64,000 bases of DNA. Source: Sulfopaludibacter sp963835555 (lineage in GTDB: Bacteria; Acidobacteriota; Terriglobia; Bryobacterales; Bryobacteraceae). Positions within the stretch are counted from its first letter, which is position 1. Each line of letters opens with the position of its first letter. The position numbers and the translations under genes were made by a program. This document shows positions 7,719 to 16,610 of the stretch, piece by piece. The DNA lies in assembly GCA_963835555.1 (NCBI GenBank), contig CAWIGC010000019.1, forward strand, positions 1 to 64,000. The letters run 5' to 3'. The notes beneath the pieces were generated by a model. The model made no database searches. It was not told where the DNA came from and saw only the letters and a list, made by a program, of their open reading frames with translations.

Positions 7719-8750
7719 TCACCACCCAATATGTTTATCCAGCAACTTGAGGATTCGCCTGTGTATAGCAGCGAAAGATACTCGATCGGCTTCGGCGGCC
7801 TGCTCCATGTAGTGCTGTTCCAGTTTTGAATATGACCAACGGCTCCCACTCCGATAGGCCTCAGCCAAAGACAGCATTCTGTTCGGCACCCAAGCATCGC
7901 TCACCTCCTTCCCTACTTTCGTGACGTCGCCCCGGCATTGAAGATAGAGCGCACCAAGCCCTGCGTCAAAGTCAAACGAGTTGGCGCGGACATAGGTTGT
8001 ATTGTAGTTTTCTAATCCAGCTTGATCGAAACCCTTTTCGAATACTGGCTGGTAAATAAAAGACTGCGACTGAAGCAAACCTGTCCGCTCGACTGGTTTC
8101 ATGACGCGCTCCAGACCGGCTGCCAACCAAAGCTCCATAAGCCCACTACTGAGCATCGAGAATCGCGCCGGAAAAGGGAACCCAAGTCTCCTACTGCAAA
8201 GTCCGATAGTCGAGCAATTGAAAAGTGCCAGGTGATTTATGAAAATGCACATGGTTGTCGGGACAAGACCGAAGCACGGCGAATCTGGTCCTAGCAGATT
8301 AATGCCTGTGTGGCGTCCTTCGATGAACCCGATCCCGACCGATCTGTCATGAAGACGCAAGCGCGAGCGGATGTAGAATTTGGGTGCTATTCCCCACGGA
8401 TTGCCTTCGAGCAATAGAAGGCCAAGCCACACGCCAGTGCGAACCTTATCTAGCCAGTCGAGAATCCAGTTATAGTCGGTGGAACTCAAGGGCTGTTTGC
8501 CAAGCAGTCGTTCGGTCACCTTCTTGGCATGGTCTTCTAAATCGCTAAAATCGCCATTACATTTTTGGCAGGCGGGAAACGTCAACTGATCGAATGCAAG
8601 GATGGTTGGTCGCCTGCCGTTGATATTGTACGTCCCGAATGATGCTTGCCGCTTCGGGTCGCCGGTCATCTCAATCAACCACCTCGGGATGACGTGCTCT
8701 TTAGTCTTCGATTCGGGTCGCTGCCCACAGAAGATGCAGGTCTTTGCCAT
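7719..8750 (-). CDS. HNH-like zinc-binding protein, putative nuclease
   Basis: The protein has 343 residues. The N terminus has Cys5-x2-Cys8, then EHVIPRW with Glu18-His19, and Cys61-x2-Cys64-Asn65. This CxxC...EHxIP...CxxCN pattern is the treble-clef core of HNH-type nucleases. The remaining 270 residues show no motif I recognise and contain no obvious membrane helix. Base composition is visibly more AT-rich than the flanking operons, suggesting transfer. It lies in the accessory segment beside three toxin-antitoxin modules, a setting typical of defence genes. Nuclease activity and a defence role are inferred. Confidence 0.6.
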   Translation of the reverse strand: MAKTCIFCGQRPESKTKEHVIPRWLIEMTGDPKRQASFGTYNINGRRPTILAFDQLTFPACQKCNGDFSDLEDHAKKVTERLLGKQPLSSTDYNWILDWLDKVRTGVWLGLLLLEGNPWGIAPKFYIRSRLRLHDRSVGIGFIEGRHTGINLLGPDSPCFGLVPTTMCIFINHLALFNCSTIGLCSRRLGFPFPARFSMLSSGLMELWLAAGLERVMKPVERTGLLQSQSFIYQPVFEKGFDQAGLENYNTTYVRANSFDFDAGLGALYLQCRGDVTKVGKEVSDAWVPNRMLSLAEAYRSGSRWSYSKLEQHYMEQAAEADRVSFAAIHRRILKLLDKHIGW

Positions 8751-9078
8751 CTTGCCCCAGCATATACAAGTTCCTCGAAAGTGGGGTTACCTTCCATTGA
8801 CCGCCGGAACGGACCCCGGCGGTCCACTTCCACGGTACCGTCGTGTTACATCCACAATGGGAAGAGCCATGTTGTAGCAGATCCTTACCTTCTTCCTCGC
8901 CGTTTCGGCAGCCCAGATTCCCTGTAGTGCGCAACACATGAACGAAAAGGACTCCCCATGTGGGGGTATTGTCGTAACTGCGGACCTCTCAAGTCAAGGT
9001 GCCTCTTAAGCGCGAAGGATGAGCGATTGTGGATTCAGTACCGTGATGCGAACTGCTCAGCGGAGCGTGAATTGTACG
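8751..9078. other. Intergenic stretch without a recognisable gene
   Basis: No convincing frame is present. A 9-bp perfect stem (GACCGCCGG at 8799-8807 with CCGGCGGTC at 8816-8824) lies about 50 bp upstream of the HNH-like start codon, and a short CCCCA-TG-TGGGG hairpin is found near 8955. The stretch ends at copy B of the 82-bp repeat. It probably contains the promoter of the HNH-like gene and the right junction of the accessory segment. Confidence 0.5.
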
Positions 9079-9160
9079 CCGGCGGCACCGCATCGGCCCC
9101 CGCGCACCCAGCCTGCCTGGAAGCGATGACGAGAGCGCGCAGAAAGGAACTGGAAATCGT
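9079..9160. repeat. 82-bp direct repeat, copy B
   Basis: This is the partner of 4956-5037: 82 bp, no gaps, 7 mismatches by hand alignment. It lies about 40 bp beyond the stop of the intact M20 gene, on the same relative side as copy A lies from the M20 fragment. Confidence 0.8.
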
Positions 9161-9202
9161 TTCACGGCTCCCGAACGGTGGCGGTTGCGACCTGAGCTAC
9201 GC

Positions 9203-10624
9203 TTACCGGGGATCGGGCACTTTGGGGACGGTGTAGACCTTTTTCAGACCGTCCTGGTATTCGCCGAACAATACTTTGATGCCGTCGAATTCGCGCTTCA
9301 CGGCGGCGCGGTATTCCGGTTGGGTGGCGAAATCGAAAAGCACGGCGGCCATGGCCTGGGCATCCACGACGAAGCCATGGTGGCCGATTTCGGCAAGGGC
9401 GTCGGTCTCCATTTCATACGTGTGGTTGGCGGCGGTGGAGGTTTGGGACACGACTTCGAGGCCGGGAATGTCGCTGGAGACGCTGCCGGTCTCTTCGAAA
9501 CCCTGGGGCTTGCCGTAGGTCTCGGTGACATTGGTTGCGCCGTAGCGCTTCATATAGGTGAAGGCTAACTCGTTGAGGGCGGATTCGGAGATGCCGTCGC
9601 GATCCTGGCCGTAATTGTCGATTTTCACTTTGGTGCCGGTGGCCAGGGCGGCGGCGCGGGCAGCGTTGTCCACCATTTCGCGCTCCTGGGCGAGGTAGAC
9701 GGCATCGGGGTAGCGAATATAGAAATCGGCCACGGCGCGGTCGGGCACCACGTTGGGGGCGCTGCCGCCTTCGGTGATGACGCCCTGCACGCGCGCTTCG
9801 GGGCGGAAGGTGCCGCGCAGGGTATCGATGTTATTGAACAGGTGGATGACCGCTTCGAGGGCATTTCGCCCGGCCCACGGGGTCATCTGATGAGCGGGGG
9901 CTCCGGAGAAGATGTACTTGACGCCATCGATATTGAGGCAGCAGGTACCGAAGCCGGGGGCGGCGCGATTGGTGGTGTTGACCGCATGGCTGCGGATGAT
10001 GACATCCATGCCATTGAAGATGCCGGCCTTGTGCATATCGGTTTTAGCGACGGGGGGCATCATCTCTTCGCCCGGGGTGCCGAATACGACGACGCTGCCG
10101 GGCGCATGGGTGCGTTCGAGGTATTCCGCCATAGCGATGGCGGCAGCCATGCCAACGGGGCCCTGGGCGCTGTGCTGATCGCCATGGAAGGGACCCTTGG
10201 TGCCGCGCAGCGCGTCGTATTCCAGAATCACGCCAAGATTCGGTGCGCCGCGATTGCCCTTCCAGTGGGCCACGAAAGCGGTGGGCAGGCTGGCGACCCC
10301 CATGGTGACTTCGAAGTTATGTTTGCGCAGCCAGGTGGTGAGCACTTCCACGGAGCGGACTTCCTTGAAGCCGATCTCGGGATGGCGGGTGATGTCATCG
10401 CACATGGCGAGCAGTTCGGTATCCATCAACTGTTTCGCGCGGGCCACCACCTGGTCGCGCGCGGCGTTGGAGGCGGTGAGGCGGGTCACCATGCCGGGGA
10501 CGTCCAGCGATTTTTCCAGGGTGTCCATCTTTTTGAGGACGTCGCGCGCCGCTTCGCGCTCGGTGGGGGTATCCTGCGCGAGGAGCGCGGTGACTGCCAG
10601 GACTGCCAGAATCGCAATGCGCAT
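9203..10624 (-). CDS. M20-family metallo-amidohydrolase, exported
   Basis: The protein has 473 residues with a short signal peptide (MRIAILAVLAVTALLAQ). Motifs of the M20/AbgB-type amidohydrolases are present in order: HPEIGFKE near residue 81, LEYDAL near 135, a GDQHSAQGP segment near 147, GTPGEE near 183, a SHA motif near 213, and the dimerisation-domain pattern APAHQMTPWAGRNALEAV. Members hydrolyse amide bonds in N-acyl amino acids or short peptides using two metal ions. It is the last gene of a three-gene minus-strand operon and starts directly at the stop of the GH109-like gene. Its last 132 codons are duplicated at 5187-5587. Confidence 0.9.
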   Translation of the reverse strand: MRIAILAVLAVTALLAQDTPTEREAARDVLKKMDTLEKSLDVPGMVTRLTASNAARDQVVARAKQLMDTELLAMCDDITRHPEIGFKEVRSVEVLTTWLRKHNFEVTMGVASLPTAFVAHWKGNRGAPNLGVILEYDALRGTKGPFHGDQHSAQGPVGMAAAIAMAEYLERTHAPGSVVVFGTPGEEMMPPVAKTDMHKAGIFNGMDVIIRSHAVNTTNRAAPGFGTCCLNIDGVKYIFSGAPAHQMTPWAGRNALEAVIHLFNNIDTLRGTFRPEARVQGVITEGGSAPNVVPDRAVADFYIRYPDAVYLAQEREMVDNAARAAALATGTKVKIDNYGQDRDGISESALNELAFTYMKRYGATNVTETYGKPQGFEETGSVSSDIPGLEVVSQTSTAANHTYEMETDALAEIGHHGFVVDAQAMAAVLFDFATQPEYRAAVKREFDGIKVLFGEYQDGLKKVYTVPKVPDPR

Positions 10625-11941
10625 TTACGCCTTTCCTCTTTTGAAGTCGGGGAATTTCATGGGGGCGCTGCCGTTGGCGACGGAGGCTTCGCTCAAGGGA
10701 CCGGGCGCGCTCCAGGAAGCGGCATCGTAGACATCGATATCGGGCTGGTCGCCTTGCCGCATGGTCTGGATCAGGCGGTAGGCCATGACGAAATCCATGC
10801 CGCCGTGGCCGCCGAGTTCGCGCGCCAACTCGCCGACCTGCTTCCAGTAGGGGTGCTCGAACTCCTTCTTATAGGGATCGAGGGGGCCGAAATCCTCTTT
10901 GGCCGAGCCGTCCACGTAGATGCGCGGCGGATAGTCGCGGAAGATACCCTTGGTGCCGGCGATGAGGTTGATGCGGTCGTAGGGCTGGGGGGACGAGACG
11001 TTGTGCTCCAGCCTGATGACGCGGCCCTTGACGGTGTGGATCAGGCTGACGTTGAGATCGCCCTCGCGATAGACTTCCTTCTGGCGGGGATCGTCCGGCT
11101 TGAGGTGCTGCTTGCGGTAGGCCTGGAGGGACGCGGAGAGGGAACTCATGGAGACCATGTAATCGAAGCGGTCGCCGCGATTGATGTCCATGTAGTGGGC
11201 GACGGGTCCGAGTCCGTGGGTGGGATAGAGATTGCCGTTGCGTTTGAGATGTTCGAAGCGACGCCAGAGGCCTTCGCCTTCGTTGGAGAAGAGGATGCTG
11301 CGCAGGTCGTGATTGTAGGCGCAGGCGCCGTGGAGCAATTCGCCGAACACGCCGGCTTTGACCATGTTCCAGACCAGGAGTTCATTTTCGCCGTAGCAGC
11401 AGTTTTCCAGTTGCATGCAGTGGCGGCGGGTGCTCTCCGAGGTATCGACCAGGGTCCAGCAGTCTTCAATGGTGCGGGCGGCGGGGACCTCGACGCCGAC
11501 ATGCTTGCCGGCCTTCATGGCGGCGACGGCCATGGGGACGTGCCAGATCCAGGGTGTGGCGACGATCACAAGGTCGAGGTCGTCGCGTTTCACCATCTCT
11601 TCGAAGGCGTGATCGCCGTTGGTGTAGGCGACGGGCGAAGGCTTCCCGGCTTTCACCAGTTTGTTCTGGACACGCGTCACCTTGTCGGGGACGACGTCGC
11701 AGAGGGCTTTCACCTGTACCTGCGGGATGGCGGAGAAGTTGTTGATGAGGCTGCTGCCGCGTCCGCCGACGCCGATGAAGCCCATGCGGACCACGTCGTG
11801 CGCCTGAAATTTCACGCCGGCCATGCCGGCAGCGCCGGACCGCTGCGGGGGATCGGCCTGCGCCAGTCCCATGCCGGCCGCGGCCAGAGATGCGAAGCGC
11901 AACAGGTCGCGCCGCGAAGTATTCGTTGGTTCGTCTTTCAT
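10625..11941 (-). CDS. Tat-exported GH109-like Gfo/Idh/MocA protein
   Basis: The protein has 438 residues starting MKDEPTNTSRRDLLRFASLA, a twin-arginine signal. The NAD-binding fold opens with VVRMGFIGVGGRGSSLINNF. ENCCYGENELLVWNMV and GGHGGMDFVMAYRLIQTM are patterns of glycoside hydrolase family 109, whose members use NAD to cleave alpha-N-acetylgalactosaminides, and which resemble Gfo/Idh/MocA dehydrogenases. The ATG at 11941 is preferred over a longer open frame (to 12838) that overlaps the symporter gene. It sits between the symporter and the M20 hydrolase, suggesting joint breakdown and uptake of an amino sugar or glycopeptide. The substrate is an inference. Confidence 0.85.
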   Translation of the reverse strand: MKDEPTNTSRRDLLRFASLAAAGMGLAQADPPQRSGAAGMAGVKFQAHDVVRMGFIGVGGRGSSLINNFSAIPQVQVKALCDVVPDKVTRVQNKLVKAGKPSPVAYTNGDHAFEEMVKRDDLDLVIVATPWIWHVPMAVAAMKAGKHVGVEVPAARTIEDCWTLVDTSESTRRHCMQLENCCYGENELLVWNMVKAGVFGELLHGACAYNHDLRSILFSNEGEGLWRRFEHLKRNGNLYPTHGLGPVAHYMDINRGDRFDYMVSMSSLSASLQAYRKQHLKPDDPRQKEVYREGDLNVSLIHTVKGRVIRLEHNVSSPQPYDRINLIAGTKGIFRDYPPRIYVDGSAKEDFGPLDPYKKEFEHPYWKQVGELARELGGHGGMDFVMAYRLIQTMRQGDQPDIDVYDAASWSAPGPLSEASVANGSAPMKFPDFKRGKA

Positions 11942-11943
11942 TG

Positions 11944-13746
11944 TTACCTCCAAAGCCGCCGGACGATTTGTAGAAGCACGGTGAAGCTCACCGCGAAAAC
12001 TGCCAGCAGGCCAAAAGCATATCCCATTCTGCCGTAAAGAAAATTGCCCACGGTGAACAGCGCCGACCAGATCATGATGCAGCCGCTGAACCAGCCGAGG
12101 AGCGCGCGCGGGAAGTTCGAGGCTTCGGTATCTATGGCTGCCTCGGCCGCAGAAATTCCGCATTTGAGGCGGATGTGCTCCCAGCCCGGGCCAAAGGGCC
12201 GCACCTTCTGGTAGAAGCTGATGAGCACCTTTTCGTCGTTGGGCGGGCCGATGTAGGCGGTCAGCACCCAGCAGAAGGTAGTGATGACGATGCCGACGAT
12301 CAGCTCGCGGGCGGTGTGCGGTTCCATGCCGTTCTTGTGCAGGATCAGGAAGGTGATGCCGACGGCGAAAGAGACCACCATGGCCACAATTTCGCACCAG
12401 GCAGTGATGCGCCACCAGAACCAGCGCAACAGATATAAGAGACCGGTGCCCGCGCCCAGCAGCAGGAGGATATTGAAATTGTCCTGCGCGGTTACCAGCA
12501 GGAAGACGGTACCCGAAGATGCGAAGAAGAGGAGGACGGTGCACCAGCGGCCGGCGGTGACGTAGTGGTGATCGGGCTGGCCGGGGTTCAGGAAGCGGCT
12601 GTAGAAATCGTGCACCAGGTAGGAGGCGCCCCAGTTGAGGTGGGTGAGGATGGTGGAGGAATTGGCGGCAATGAGGCCGCCGAGCATCAGGCCGATCCAT
12701 CCGGCGGGCATGAAGCGCAGCATGGCGGGGAAGGCGATGTCGTGGCCGAGCAGTTGCGGGTCGAGGTGCGGGAAGGCCTTCTGAATGTCGGAGAGCTGCG
12801 GATAGATGATGAGGGAGGCGAGGCCGGTAATGATCCACGGCCAGGGGCGGAGGACGTAGTGCGCCACGTTAAAGAAGAGGGTGGCGCCGAGGGCGTCCTT
12901 TTCGGATTTGGAGGCGAGCATGCGCTGCGCGATATAGCTGCCGCCGCCCGGTTCCGCGCCGGGATACCATACGGCCCACCACTGTACGGCAATGGGCATG
13001 ATGAAGACGGCCACGGCGAGGTCCCAGTTCTTGGTGAAATCGGGCAGCATGTTCAGGTAGTTGAGCCCGCCCGGTCCGGAGACGTGGGAGAGCTTGGCCA
13101 CCAGGCCGCTCATGCCTCCCACCTGCGGCAGTTTGACGGCGAAGTAGGCCGCGGCAATGACGGCGGACATTTTGATAAAGAACTGAATCATGTCGATGAC
13201 CAGCACGCCCCAGAGTCCGGAGTGGGCGGCGAAGACGACGTTCAGCAGGCCCACGGCCAGGAGGGTTTGCCAGCGTTCGAAGCCGAAGAGGATGGCGGCG
13301 ATTTTGCAGGCGGCCAGGTTGACGCTGGCCATGATGAAGCAGTTGAAGAAGAAGCCGAGGTAGACGGCGCGGAATCCGCGGACGGCTTTGGCGGCGTTGC
13401 CGGAATAGCGCAGTTCGTAGAACTCCAGGTCGGTAAGCACGCCGGACCTGCGCCAGAGGCGGGCATAAAAGAAGACCGTGGCCACGCCGGTGAGGGTAAA
13501 GGCCCACCATTGCCAGTTGCCGGCGACGCCTTGGGTGCGGACGAAGTTGGCCACCAGGTTCGGCGTATCGCTCGAAAAGGTAGTGGCTACCATGGATAGG
13601 CCGCCGAGCCACCAGGGGACGCTGCGGCCCGAGGCGAAGAACTCCGCCGTGCTCTTCCCCGAGCGTTTTCCGAAGAACAGCGCCGGGATGAAACAGATGG
13701 CCACCGAAAACAGCGCGATGAACCAATCGATGGTATGCAGTTGCAT
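11944..13746 (-). CDS. Sodium:solute symporter (SSS family)
   Basis: This 600-residue integral membrane protein has at least 12 hydrophobic segments. It opens with IDWFIALFSVAICFIPALFF. The region SGRSVPWWLGGLSMVATTFS and the following GVAGNWQWWAF are typical of transmembrane helices 1-3 in the SSS family, where the Na+ sites lie. It is first in the operon with the GH109-like and M20 genes, with 2 bp between this stop and the next start, so it probably imports the product released by those enzymes. The operon has a divergent VWA-protein gene upstream and about 116 bp for promoters. Confidence 0.9.
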   Translation of the reverse strand: MQLHTIDWFIALFSVAICFIPALFFGKRSGKSTAEFFASGRSVPWWLGGLSMVATTFSSDTPNLVANFVRTQGVAGNWQWWAFTLTGVATVFFYARLWRRSGVLTDLEFYELRYSGNAAKAVRGFRAVYLGFFFNCFIMASVNLAACKIAAILFGFERWQTLLAVGLLNVVFAAHSGLWGVLVIDMIQFFIKMSAVIAAAYFAVKLPQVGGMSGLVAKLSHVSGPGGLNYLNMLPDFTKNWDLAVAVFIMPIAVQWWAVWYPGAEPGGGSYIAQRMLASKSEKDALGATLFFNVAHYVLRPWPWIITGLASLIIYPQLSDIQKAFPHLDPQLLGHDIAFPAMLRFMPAGWIGLMLGGLIAANSSTILTHLNWGASYLVHDFYSRFLNPGQPDHHYVTAGRWCTVLLFFASSGTVFLLVTAQDNFNILLLLGAGTGLLYLLRWFWWRITAWCEIVAMVVSFAVGITFLILHKNGMEPHTARELIVGIVITTFCWVLTAYIGPPNDEKVLISFYQKVRPFGPGWEHIRLKCGISAAEAAIDTEASNFPRALLGWFSGCIMIWSALFTVGNFLYGRMGYAFGLLAVFAVSFTVLLQIVRRLWR

Positions 13747-13862
13747 GGAGTAAAGAAAGAGTGTACCTCTTTAGGGCTGTGCACTATTGGGTTCGGCTGG
13801 AGCGCTGGGACTTCAAAAGCGGCCAAAAGGTAGTACACTGCGGCTGTGCGAGAGATCTAACG

Positions 13863-14999
13863 ATGAGATCCGCCGGTATCTTCTCTTTGTTGTTCTGCCT
13901 CGCCGCTGTGGGCGTAACAGCGCAACAGGGCGATACCGGGCGACCTACGATAACGGTGCGCTCCACGCTGGTGGAGGTACCCGTCCTGGTGAAGACGAAG
14001 GCTGGACACGTGATCTTTAATCTCACGGGCAATGACTTCTTCCTTACCGATAACGGCGTGCCGCAGGAACTGACACTCGATCCGGATACGGATTCGCAGC
14101 CGCTGGCGCTGGCCATCGTGGTGGAGACCGGCGGCGCGGGGGCACGGCATCTCAACGACTACCGGGAACTGGGTGCGACCGTGGACGCCTTTGTGGGCGG
14201 TGTGGAGCACCGTGTCGCGGTGATTGGCTTCGACAGTACGGCCCATCTGCTGAGGCCTTTCACGCCAGACACTGCCGATGCGTCCCGGCAATTGGCGAGC
14301 CTCAAGGAAGGGGATTCCGGGGCGGCCATATTAGACGGGGTGGCATTCGCCGTGGCGCAACTTAGGGCAGAGCCCGCGGGGTATCGCCGCGCCATCCTGT
14401 TACTCAGCGAGACGGTGGATCAGGGCAGCAAGACCACACTCAGTGAGGCTCTGCGGCTGATCAGCGACACGAACACGACGATGTACAGCTTCGGCTTTTC
14501 GAGTACAAAGTCGGCTGTCTCCCATGAGGCATCCAAGTTTGGCCTGCCGGGTCTGACGTCAGAAGGCGATGGGGCAGGCATCGAGTTGAAGTCCCCCGAG
14601 CCGGGGCCCGCGCACGGGTGCTTCAGCCGCGATGGAGCCGATGCCGAGTACGAAGGCCACTATTCCAAGCAGGTGCTCGACTGCATCAGCCAGCTTGCTC
14701 CGCCACTCCGGCTGGCCACGATGAGTTTTCTGGCCGCTCGCGGCGCGCTGCGGCGCAACACCGCGGAATCCATCGCACAGCTCACGGGGGGCGAGTTCTT
14801 TCGCTTTCACGATGCCAAGGATCTGAAGGCGGGCCTCATCGCGTTCTCGAACGACGTGCCGAACTACTATGTACTGAGTTTCCGGCCGACGTCGCTCACG
14901 CCGGGATTGCACGCGCTGCGACTCGAGATCAAGGATCGTCCGCGATCGGTGATCAAGTCGCGAAGCGAGTATTGGATCGACAGCGATACCGCCCGCTAG
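13863..14999 (+). CDS. Exported VWA-domain protein (TIGR03436 type)
   Basis: The protein has 378 residues from ATG 13863. A signal peptide (MRSAGIFSLLFCLAAVGVTA) is followed by TITVRSTLVEVPVLVKTKAG and the LTGNDFFLTDNGVPQ segment that marks the acidobacterial VWFA-related family TIGR03436. A von Willebrand A-like fold follows (ALAIVVETGG, then LLLSETVDQGS). The MIDAS serine pattern DxSxS is not intact (VETGGAG), so metal binding may be lost. The role is unknown, and members are abundant secreted proteins in Solibacter-type genomes. It is monocistronic and divergent from the symporter operon. Confidence 0.85.
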   Translation: MRSAGIFSLLFCLAAVGVTAQQGDTGRPTITVRSTLVEVPVLVKTKAGHVIFNLTGNDFFLTDNGVPQELTLDPDTDSQPLALAIVVETGGAGARHLNDYRELGATVDAFVGGVEHRVAVIGFDSTAHLLRPFTPDTADASRQLASLKEGDSGAAILDGVAFAVAQLRAEPAGYRRAILLLSETVDQGSKTTLSEALRLISDTNTTMYSFGFSSTKSAVSHEASKFGLPGLTSEGDGAGIELKSPEPGPAHGCFSRDGADAEYEGHYSKQVLDCISQLAPPLRLATMSFLAARGALRRNTAESIAQLTGGEFFRFHDAKDLKAGLIAFSNDVPNYYVLSFRPTSLTPGLHALRLEIKDRPRSVIKSRSEYWIDSDTAR

Positions 15000-15095
15000 G
15001 CCCCGGAAACGGGAGACACGGCTCTTCCCACGAGCGGCCCGCTGGTCTTCCGGAACGGACGAGGATTATTTGCGAACTGCTAGAGTATTCCCTAT

Positions 15096-16532
15096 ATGAA
15101 AATTTGGTTCGGGTGTTTTTTCGCCGTTTCCTGCCTGGGGGCGCAGCAACTGACGGTGAAGTCGGCAACCGCGTCGAGCGTCGAACTGGTCTGGACCGGT
15201 TCCGCGACGGAGTGGCAAGTTGAGCGCCGGTCCGGTTCCGGCCAGTTTGAGAGAATCGCGGGATCGCCGGCTGTGAGCTATCGCGACGCAACCATCGCGG
15301 CATCCGCCACCTATCGCTACCGGGTGCGCAGCCGGGAGGGGAAAATTTCGAATGAAGTGGTCGTGGGACCACCGCCGGGCGGCGTGAACGTGCCCTCACG
15401 TCTGCCCGCCGGAGTGGAACCCGGCAAGTACGGCACCAGCATCGCCCTCACATTCGACGAAAACGGCGATCCCGCCCTGGCCTTCATCTGGGCTGACGTC
15501 AACGGCGACAACAACAACAGTGACAACACCCTCTACTTCGTCCATTGGAATCGGGCCACGTATTCCTGGAGATCTCCGGTTAAGGTGGCAGTCACGGGAG
15601 ACATTCCGGCGCAAAATGTCGATCCGGTCTCGCTCGCCTGCGATCGCGCTTCCGGCACTTTGGCGCTCTCATTTCCGGTAGCCGAGGCCCAGGGGATTCA
15701 GGTGGCCCTTTCCCACGATGGCGGGGCCACCTGGCAGGCAGCGCGGGTCGCCGCCGATCTGGAAGGAAGCGTGTCTTCGACCGCCGTGCTCGCGGCCGGG
15801 AGCCGTTGGATGCTGGCCCTGTCCAGCGATCAGGGCGGCGTCCGCTATTTCGCCGGCCCTATCGCTGCCGGAGTTGGGGAGTGGAAGGCGCAACGCGCGC
15901 CGACGCCCGCTAAGGGCAAATTCGTTCCGAACGTCAACGTGGCACTTGCCGCCGACCCGGCCGGCCACCCCCAGGTCGCTTACTGGGTTCAGCCCGAAGA
16001 AGGCCAGAACCATCAGGTGGTGATTTGGAACCCGGATTCCGGCCAAGTAACTTCCGCTGCCGATTCCAATAACCAGGCGCCCGACGGACCCAATCTACGG
16101 CTGATCGCCACCACCGGTAAGACGCACCTTCTTCTCAATTCTCCGCGGGAAGACAAGGACTCCGATCATTCCGTGTGGTATGCGGCATCCTCGGGCGGGG
16201 TCTGGGGCGCTCCGGTCAAACTGCCCATCGACGGACCGCGCTCGAGCAACTCACCGTTCGCGCTGGCTGTCAACTCCCACGGCCGCATTGCCGCCGTCTT
16301 CGATACCAACAGCGGCAGCGGCGATACGGATTGCGGCTACCCCGTGGTTTCCCTGTCGAACGACGGCGCTCACTGGAACAGCTGCGGGCTCGGCAAGCGG
16401 ACCGGCGGCACATTCGATCCGCAGTCCAGTACGATCAACGCTCAGTACGGGCCGGATGACCGCCTCAACGTCGTCTGGCACCAGGAGGGCGACAACAAGT
16501 TCGGCACTGGCGTGCTGCTGTGGCGCGAGTAA
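15096..16532 (+). CDS. Secreted fibronectin-III plus beta-propeller (BNR-like) protein
   Basis: The protein has 478 residues. A signal peptide (MKIWFGCFFAVSCLGAQQ) precedes a fibronectin type III-like domain (SVELVWTGSATEWQVERRSG, TYRYRVRSREGKISNEV). A repeat-rich region with sialidase-like Asp boxes follows (ALSHDGGATWQAARV, SLSNDGAHWNSCG), suggesting a BNR-type propeller. No catalytic set of a true sialidase (Arg triad, FRIP motif) is evident, so a binding or structural role is more likely than hydrolysis. It stands alone between the VWA gene and galK. Confidence 0.7.
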   Translation: MKIWFGCFFAVSCLGAQQLTVKSATASSVELVWTGSATEWQVERRSGSGQFERIAGSPAVSYRDATIAASATYRYRVRSREGKISNEVVVGPPPGGVNVPSRLPAGVEPGKYGTSIALTFDENGDPALAFIWADVNGDNNNSDNTLYFVHWNRATYSWRSPVKVAVTGDIPAQNVDPVSLACDRASGTLALSFPVAEAQGIQVALSHDGGATWQAARVAADLEGSVSSTAVLAAGSRWMLALSSDQGGVRYFAGPIAAGVGEWKAQRAPTPAKGKFVPNVNVALAADPAGHPQVAYWVQPEEGQNHQVVIWNPDSGQVTSAADSNNQAPDGPNLRLIATTGKTHLLLNSPREDKDSDHSVWYAASSGGVWGAPVKLPIDGPRSSNSPFALAVNSHGRIAAVFDTNSGSGDTDCGYPVVSLSNDGAHWNSCGLGKRTGGTFDPQSSTINAQYGPDDRLNVVWHQEGDNKFGTGVLLWRE

Positions 16533-16610
16533 TGTAATTCAGGGTGTGAGAACGGGAAGTAACACCGCTGTTGCCCGAACCGGTAGTTATTCATAGTTCA
16601 CGGCCGCACC

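Noticed and set aside
9842..12037. 731-residue plus-strand open frame
   Set aside because: It is antisense to the M20 and GH109-like genes, both with clear motifs. Long GC-rich shadow frames of this kind recur in the window (also 12565-13599 plus and 28165-30330 minus) and have no family features.
10625..12838. 737-residue minus-strand frame ending with the GH109-like protein
   Set aside because: The first 299 residues overlap the symporter gene out of frame. The Tat signal at 11941 marks the real start.
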